DNA from: Streptomyces sp. NRRL S-646 | GTDB lineage: Bacteria > Actinomycetota > Actinomycetes > Streptomycetales > Streptomycetaceae | Reading direction: 5' to 3' | Length of the DNA stretch: 64,000 nt | NCBI RefSeq assembly: GCF_000720765.1 | Contig: NZ_JODC01000006.1 | Coordinates: 248,001 to 312,000 of the forward strand | Shown here: positions 60,253-64,000 of the stretch, one piece after another | Layout: each line of letters begins with the position of its first letter | How positions within the stretch are numbered: the stretch's first letter is position 1 | Program-made: the position numbers and the translations under genes | The notes under the pieces: generated by a model | What the model saw: the letters and a program-made list of their open reading frames with translations, nothing else | Told to the model about the DNA's origin: nothing | Databases searched by the model: none

Positions 60253-62823
60253 GTGCCTGGCACAAACCTGACCCGCGAAGAGGCGCAGCAGAGGGCGAAG
60301 CTGCTCACCGTTGACTCGTACGAGATCGATCTCGACCTCTCCGGCGCGCAGGAGGGCGGCACCTACCGGTCCGTGACGACGGTACGCTTCGACGTGGCCG
60401 AAAACGGCGCCGAGTCCTTCATCGACCTGGTGGCCCCGGCCGTCCACGAGGTGACGCTGAACGGCGACGCCCTCGACCCCGCCGAGCTCTTCAAGGACTC
60501 GCGGATCGCCCTGCCGGGACTGCTGGAGGGCCGTAACATCCTCCGGATCGTCGCCGACTGCGCCTACACCAACACGGGTGAGGGGCTGCACCGTTTCGTC
60601 GACCCCGTCGACCAACAGGCTTATCTCTACACCCAGTTCGAGGTCCCGGACGCCCGTCGTGTGTTCGCGTCGTTCGAGCAGCCCGACCTCAAGGCGACCT
60701 TCCAGTTCACGGTGAAGGCGCCCTCCGGCTGGACCGTCATCTCCAACTCGCCGACGCCCGAGCCCAAGGACGACACCTGGGTCTTCGAGCCGACGCCGCG
60801 GATCTCGTCGTACATCACGGCGCTCATCGTCGGCCCGTACCACTCCGTGCACAGCGTGTACGAGAAGGACGGGCAGAGCGTGCCGCTGGGCATCTACTGC
60901 CGGCCCTCGCTCGCCGAGTTCCTCGACTCCGACGCGATCTTCGAGGTCACGCGGCAGGGCTTCGAGTGGTTCCAGGAGAAGTTCGACTACGCGTACCCGT
61001 TCAAGAAGTACGACCAGCTGTTCGTGCCGGAGTTCAACGCGGGCGCGATGGAGAACGCCGGTGCGGTGACCATCCGGGACCAGTACGTGTTCCGCTCCAA
61101 GGTCACCGACGCGTCGTACGAGCTGCGCGCGGAGACCATCCTGCACGAGCTGGCGCACATGTGGTTCGGCGACCTGGTCACCATGGAGTGGTGGAACGAC
61201 CTGTGGCTGAACGAGTCGTTCGCCACCTACACCTCCATCGCCTGCCAGGCGTACCACCCCCAGTCGCGCTGGCCGCACTCCTGGACCACGTTCGCCAACT
61301 CCATGAAGACGTGGGCCTACCGGCAGGACCAGCTGCCCTCCACCCACCCGATCATGGCCGAGATCCGCGATCTCGACGACGTGCTGGTGAACTTCGACGG
61401 CATCACGTATGCCAAGGGCGCCTCCGTCCTCAAGCAGCTCGTCGCGTACGTGGGCATGGACGAGTTCTTCGGGGGCGTGCAGGCGTACTTCAAGCGTCAC
61501 GCGTACGGCAACACCCGCCTGTCCGACCTGCTGGGCGCGCTGGAGGAGACCTCCGGCCGCGACCTGAAGAACTGGTCGGAGAAATGGCTCCAGACCGCCG
61601 GCATCAACATCCTCCGTCCCGAGATCGAGACGGACGCCGCCGGTGTCGTCACCTCCTTCGCCATCCGCCAGGAGGCCCCGGCGCTCCCCGCGGGCGCGAA
61701 GGGCGAGCCGACCCTCCGCCCGCACCGCATCGCGGTCGGCCTGTACGAACTCGACGACGACAGCGGCAAGCTGGTCCGCGACGAGCGCATCGAGCTGGAC
61801 GTCGACGGTGAACTGACCGCCGTACCGCAGCTGGTGGGCAAGCGCCGCCCGGCCGTCGTCCTGCTCAACGACGACGACCTGTCGTACGCCAAGGTCCGCC
61901 TCGACGAGCAGTCGCTGGCGTTCGTCACCGAGCACCTGGGCGACTTCGAGTCGTCCCTCCCGCGTGCCCTGTGCTGGGCCTCCGCCTGGGACATGACGCG
62001 GGACGCGGAGCTCGCGACCCGCGACTACCTCTCGCTGGTCCTGTCGGGCATCGGCAAGGAGTCCGACATCGGTGTCGTGCAGTCGCTGCACCGCCAGGTG
62101 AAGCTGGCGATCGACCTGTACGCCGACCCGGCCGCCCGCGAGGCCCTGCTCACCCGCTGGACCGACGCCACGCTGGCCCATCTGCGCGCGGCCGAGGCGA
62201 GCAGCGACCACCAGCTGGCCTGGGCGCGGGCGTTCGCGGCGACCGCGAGGACGCCGGAGCAGCTGGACCTGCTGGAGGCCCTGCTGGACGGTTCGCAGAC
62301 GATCGAGGGGCTGGCCGTCGACACGGAGCTGCGCTGGGCGTTCGTGCAGCGGCTGGCGGCGGTCGGCCGCTACGACGAGACCGAGATCGCCGGCGAGTAC
62401 GAGCGGGACAGGACCGCCGCGGGCGAGCGCCATGCGGCCGGCGCCCGTGCGGCCCGGCCGACCCCGGAGGCGAAGGCGGAGGTCTGGGCGCAGGTCGTCG
62501 AGTCCGACAAGCTGCCGAACGCCGTCCAGGAGGCGGTCATCGGCGGCTTCGTCCAGACCGACCAGCGCGAGCTGCTCGCCCCGTACACCGAGAAGTACTT
62601 CGAGGTGGTCAAGGACGTCTGGGACTCCCGCTCGCACGAGATCGCCCAGCAGATCGCGGTCGGCCTCTACCCGGCCGTCCAGGTGTCCCAGGAGACCCTG
62701 GACAGGACGGACGCCTGGCTCTCCTCCGCCGAGCCCGGCGCGGCCCTGCGCCGCCTGGTCTCGGAGTCCCGCTCGGGGGTCGAGCGCGCGCTGAGGGCAC
62801 AGGCGGCAGACGCGGAGGCGTAG
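60253..62823 (+). CDS. pepN: Aminopeptidase N, M1 family (paralogue 2)
   Basis: 856 residues, co-linear with the paralogue at 41589 along the whole length. The motifs are GAMENAGAVTIRD and HELAHMWFGDLV, with the third zinc ligand in NESFATY. The start VPGTNLTREEAQ at GTG 60253 parallels the other copy; GAGGAGATGACC is upstream. It has the same predicted activity, cytosolic N-terminal residue removal, and is one of two near-equivalent M1 peptidases within 16 kb. Confidence 0.95.
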   Translation: MPGTNLTREEAQQRAKLLTVDSYEIDLDLSGAQEGGTYRSVTTVRFDVAENGAESFIDLVAPAVHEVTLNGDALDPAELFKDSRIALPGLLEGRNILRIVADCAYTNTGEGLHRFVDPVDQQAYLYTQFEVPDARRVFASFEQPDLKATFQFTVKAPSGWTVISNSPTPEPKDDTWVFEPTPRISSYITALIVGPYHSVHSVYEKDGQSVPLGIYCRPSLAEFLDSDAIFEVTRQGFEWFQEKFDYAYPFKKYDQLFVPEFNAGAMENAGAVTIRDQYVFRSKVTDASYELRAETILHELAHMWFGDLVTMEWWNDLWLNESFATYTSIACQAYHPQSRWPHSWTTFANSMKTWAYRQDQLPSTHPIMAEIRDLDDVLVNFDGITYAKGASVLKQLVAYVGMDEFFGGVQAYFKRHAYGNTRLSDLLGALEETSGRDLKNWSEKWLQTAGINILRPEIETDAAGVVTSFAIRQEAPALPAGAKGEPTLRPHRIAVGLYELDDDSGKLVRDERIELDVDGELTAVPQLVGKRRPAVVLLNDDDLSYAKVRLDEQSLAFVTEHLGDFESSLPRALCWASAWDMTRDAELATRDYLSLVLSGIGKESDIGVVQSLHRQVKLAIDLYADPAAREALLTRWTDATLAHLRAAEASSDHQLAWARAFAATARTPEQLDLLEALLDGSQTIEGLAVDTELRWAFVQRLAAVGRYDETEIAGEYERDRTAAGERHAAGARAARPTPEAKAEVWAQVVESDKLPNAVQEAVIGGFVQTDQRELLAPYTEKYFEVVKDVWDSRSHEIAQQIAVGLYPAVQVSQETLDRTDAWLSSAEPGAALRRLVSESRSGVERALRAQAADAEA

Positions 62824-62846
62824 CCACCCGCAGGAGTACGTGAACG

Positions 62847-62875
62847 AGGGCGCCCGGTGTCACACCGGGCGCCCT
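62847..62875. terminator. 14-bp perfect hairpin between convergent genes
   Basis: AGGGCGCCCGGTGT (62847-62860) and ACACCGGGCGCCCT (62862-62875) with a single-base centre; TTCCTC follows. It is shared by pepN paralogue 2 and the converging SDR gene. Confidence 0.85.
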
Positions 62876-62890
62876 TCCTCGTTCCCGCGC

Positions 62891-63649
62891 TCAGCGCGCG
62901 ATCATCCCGCCCGTCACGTTGACGAACGTGCCGGTGATGCCGCCCGCGTGGTCCGAGGCGAGGAAGACGGCGGTGGCGGCCACCTCGGCGAGGGTGGGGT
63001 TGCGGTGTGTCATGCGCATCCCGGCGAGGTTGGCGACGATGCCCTGGACGGCGGCTTCGTCGATGGCCGGGTTGACCGCGGAGAGCTTCTCGACGGTGAA
63101 GGTCTCGGGCACCCCGGCCGCCCACAGGCCGACGGCGCGCACCCCGCGCGGACCGCACTCCACGGCCAGGTTGCGGACGAGCGTGTCGATGGCGGCGTCG
63201 GCGGGCCCCGTGCCGCCCATCATCGGGCTGCCGTGCGCGGAGCCGCTGTTGAGGGTGAGGATCACGCCGGAGCCACGCTCGGCCATGCGGCGGGCGGCGC
63301 CGCGGGCGGTGATGAAGTTGGCGCGGACACCGCCCAGCACGGGCCGCATGAAGTCGTCCACGGGCATGTCGGTGAGCGGGGCGCCCTGCACATCACCGCG
63401 GGTGACGAGGTTGAACGAGATGTCGACGTCGCCGACGCCCGCGAGGTGCTCTTCGACGGCCGCCTCGTCGAGGGCGTCCACGACGGCCACCTCGGCGTCC
63501 TTGATGTCGGCGGCCACGGCCTCCAGCGTCTTGCGGGCCCGTCCGACCAGGTGGACGCGTGCGCCCTCGGCGGCGAAGGCGCGGGCGACCGCACCGCCGA
63601 TGGAGCCGCCGGCGCCGTACACGATCGCGGTCTTGTCGCTGAGCAGCAT
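62891..63649 (-). CDS. SDR-family protein with degenerate catalytic motif
   Basis: 252 residues. The cofactor loop is IVYGAGGSIGGAVARAF (9-25), followed by VGRARKTLEAV, consistent with NADP binding, and the C-terminus GITGTFVNVTGGM is family-typical. The usual Y-x3-K is absent: the position reads T147-G-P-A-D151 (GGTGPADAAID), although the Ser strand LTLNSGSA is present. It may be a non-catalytic or mechanistically altered member. ATG 63649 has GAGGAG 6 nt upstream; an in-frame start 23 codons further up is weaker. The neighbour upstream is a sigma-factor tail. Confidence 0.85.
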   Translation of the reverse strand: MLLSDKTAIVYGAGGSIGGAVARAFAAEGARVHLVGRARKTLEAVAADIKDAEVAVVDALDEAAVEEHLAGVGDVDISFNLVTRGDVQGAPLTDMPVDDFMRPVLGGVRANFITARGAARRMAERGSGVILTLNSGSAHGSPMMGGTGPADAAIDTLVRNLAVECGPRGVRAVGLWAAGVPETFTVEKLSAVNPAIDEAAVQGIVANLAGMRMTHRNPTLAEVAATAVFLASDHAGGITGTFVNVTGGMIAR

Positions 63650-63724
63650 GGTGATCTCCTCGGTAGGGGTGTTCCGTGTCGGTCGGTCATACAGACGCAC
63701 CGCGCCCCGATCACTCATCGGTGC

Positions 63725-64000
63725 TCACAGCCGCAGTGGCAGTCCGAAGGCCGGGAACAGATGCGGTTCGAAGGACGTGATCTCCACGATCCGGTCGTCG
63801 GCGTCGAAGCGCAGGACGTCGAGGACCTGGGCGCGGTGGACGTGCGTACCGGGTCTGCGGACGTAACCGCCCGCCGCGAGCTGCCCGTTGGCGCGGGCGG
63901 GCAGGTGGCGCCAGTGGCCGAAGAACATGGGGGACGCCGGGTCGAGGGTGGGGCGCAGGAACTCGACGAGGGCGTCCCGGCCGGTGAACCAGAACGGGTT
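63725..64000 (-). CDS. C-terminal fragment of SnoaL-tailed ECF sigma factor (5' end outside window)
   Basis: 92 residues visible, beginning NPFWFTGRDALVEFLRPTL and ending PHLFPAFGLPLRL. The reading GHWRHLPARANGQLAAGGYV, then FDADDRIVEITSFEPHLFPA, is the SnoaL/NTF2-like tail found at the end of large ECF sigma factors of streptomycetes. The sigma regions 2 and 4 would lie beyond the right edge, so a stand-alone SnoaL-like protein remains possible. Stop is 75 bp before the SDR start; the two may be co-transcribed. Confidence 0.65.
   Translation of the reverse strand, partial: NPFWFTGRDALVEFLRPTLDPASPMFFGHWRHLPARANGQLAAGGYVRRPGTHVHRAQVLDVLRFDADDRIVEITSFEPHLFPAFGLPLRL

Overview
The window is about 71-72 % GC with strongly GC-rich third codon positions, many GTG starts, actinobacterial family variants (mycothiol-dependent nitroreductase family, Eis-type acetyltransferase, RpiB with Ser/Glu active site) and abundant Ser/Thr kinase, PP2C and ECF sigma genes. 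It is a Streptomyces (or very close relative) chromosome segment. No tRNA, rRNA, CRISPR array, insertion sequence or phage gene was seen.

Layout. 1-10 kb: PP2C phosphatase (partial), Eis-like acetyltransferase, Nei/Fpg DNA glycosylase, RpiB, an amino-acid permease with an unusual self-complementary leader, a Ser/Thr kinase with an extracellular C-terminal domain, a divergent LPKTG surface protein, a decayed FAD-oxidase remnant and bioY. 10.5-17 kb: a sulfonate-type sulfur-acquisition operon (ROK regulator, SsuA/C/B-like ABC transporter, flavin-dependent monooxygenase, TauD-like dioxygenase). Its leader holds a 12-codon ORF ending Cys-Cys-stop, which looks like a cysteine-sensing attenuator. 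17-19 kb: second amino-acid permease and SodF-type superoxide dismutase with a perfect Nur box. 19.5-29 kb: a type VII-like secretion locus (two WXG100-sized proteins, an unknown protein, a secreted-effector-like protein, a 1462-residue three-ATPase EccC/EssC) without EccB/D/E or MycP, then a membrane protein and a LamG protein translationally coupled to an ECF sigma factor.

29.5-40.5 kb: a carbohydrate/polyol uptake and catabolism cluster. A kinase and phosphatase run leftward. Rightward are a solute-binding lipoprotein, two permeases, two ATPases flanking a DeoR regulator, a D-2-hydroxyacid dehydrogenase and a second FGGY kinase; genes from the first permease to the dehydrogenase lie within 6 bp of each other or overlap. 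40.5-64 kb: mostly housekeeping and envelope genes: zinc-ribbon protein, nitroreductase-family protein, two aminopeptidase N paralogues, an AbiEi/DUF559-like protein, GT4 glycosyltransferase, MocR regulator, serine beta-lactamase-like protein, Tat-exported metallophosphoesterase, a two-gene membrane operon sharing the kinase's C-terminal domain, NUDIX hydrolase, large secreted subtilase, ECF sigma/membrane-protein pair, aspartate-semialdehyde dehydrogenase, an atypical SDR and the tail of another sigma factor.

Intergenic DNA is informative. Perfect inverted repeats follow many genes, and a modular repeat family (core GTCCTCAAACGCCGGACGGG) occurs four times, always downstream of a gene. The observations I consider most worth following are the Cys-codon leader peptide at 11750, the alternative-pairing leader of the permease at 4250, the stripped-down EccC locus, and the sensor-like domain shared between the kinase at 5758 and the protein at 51958.
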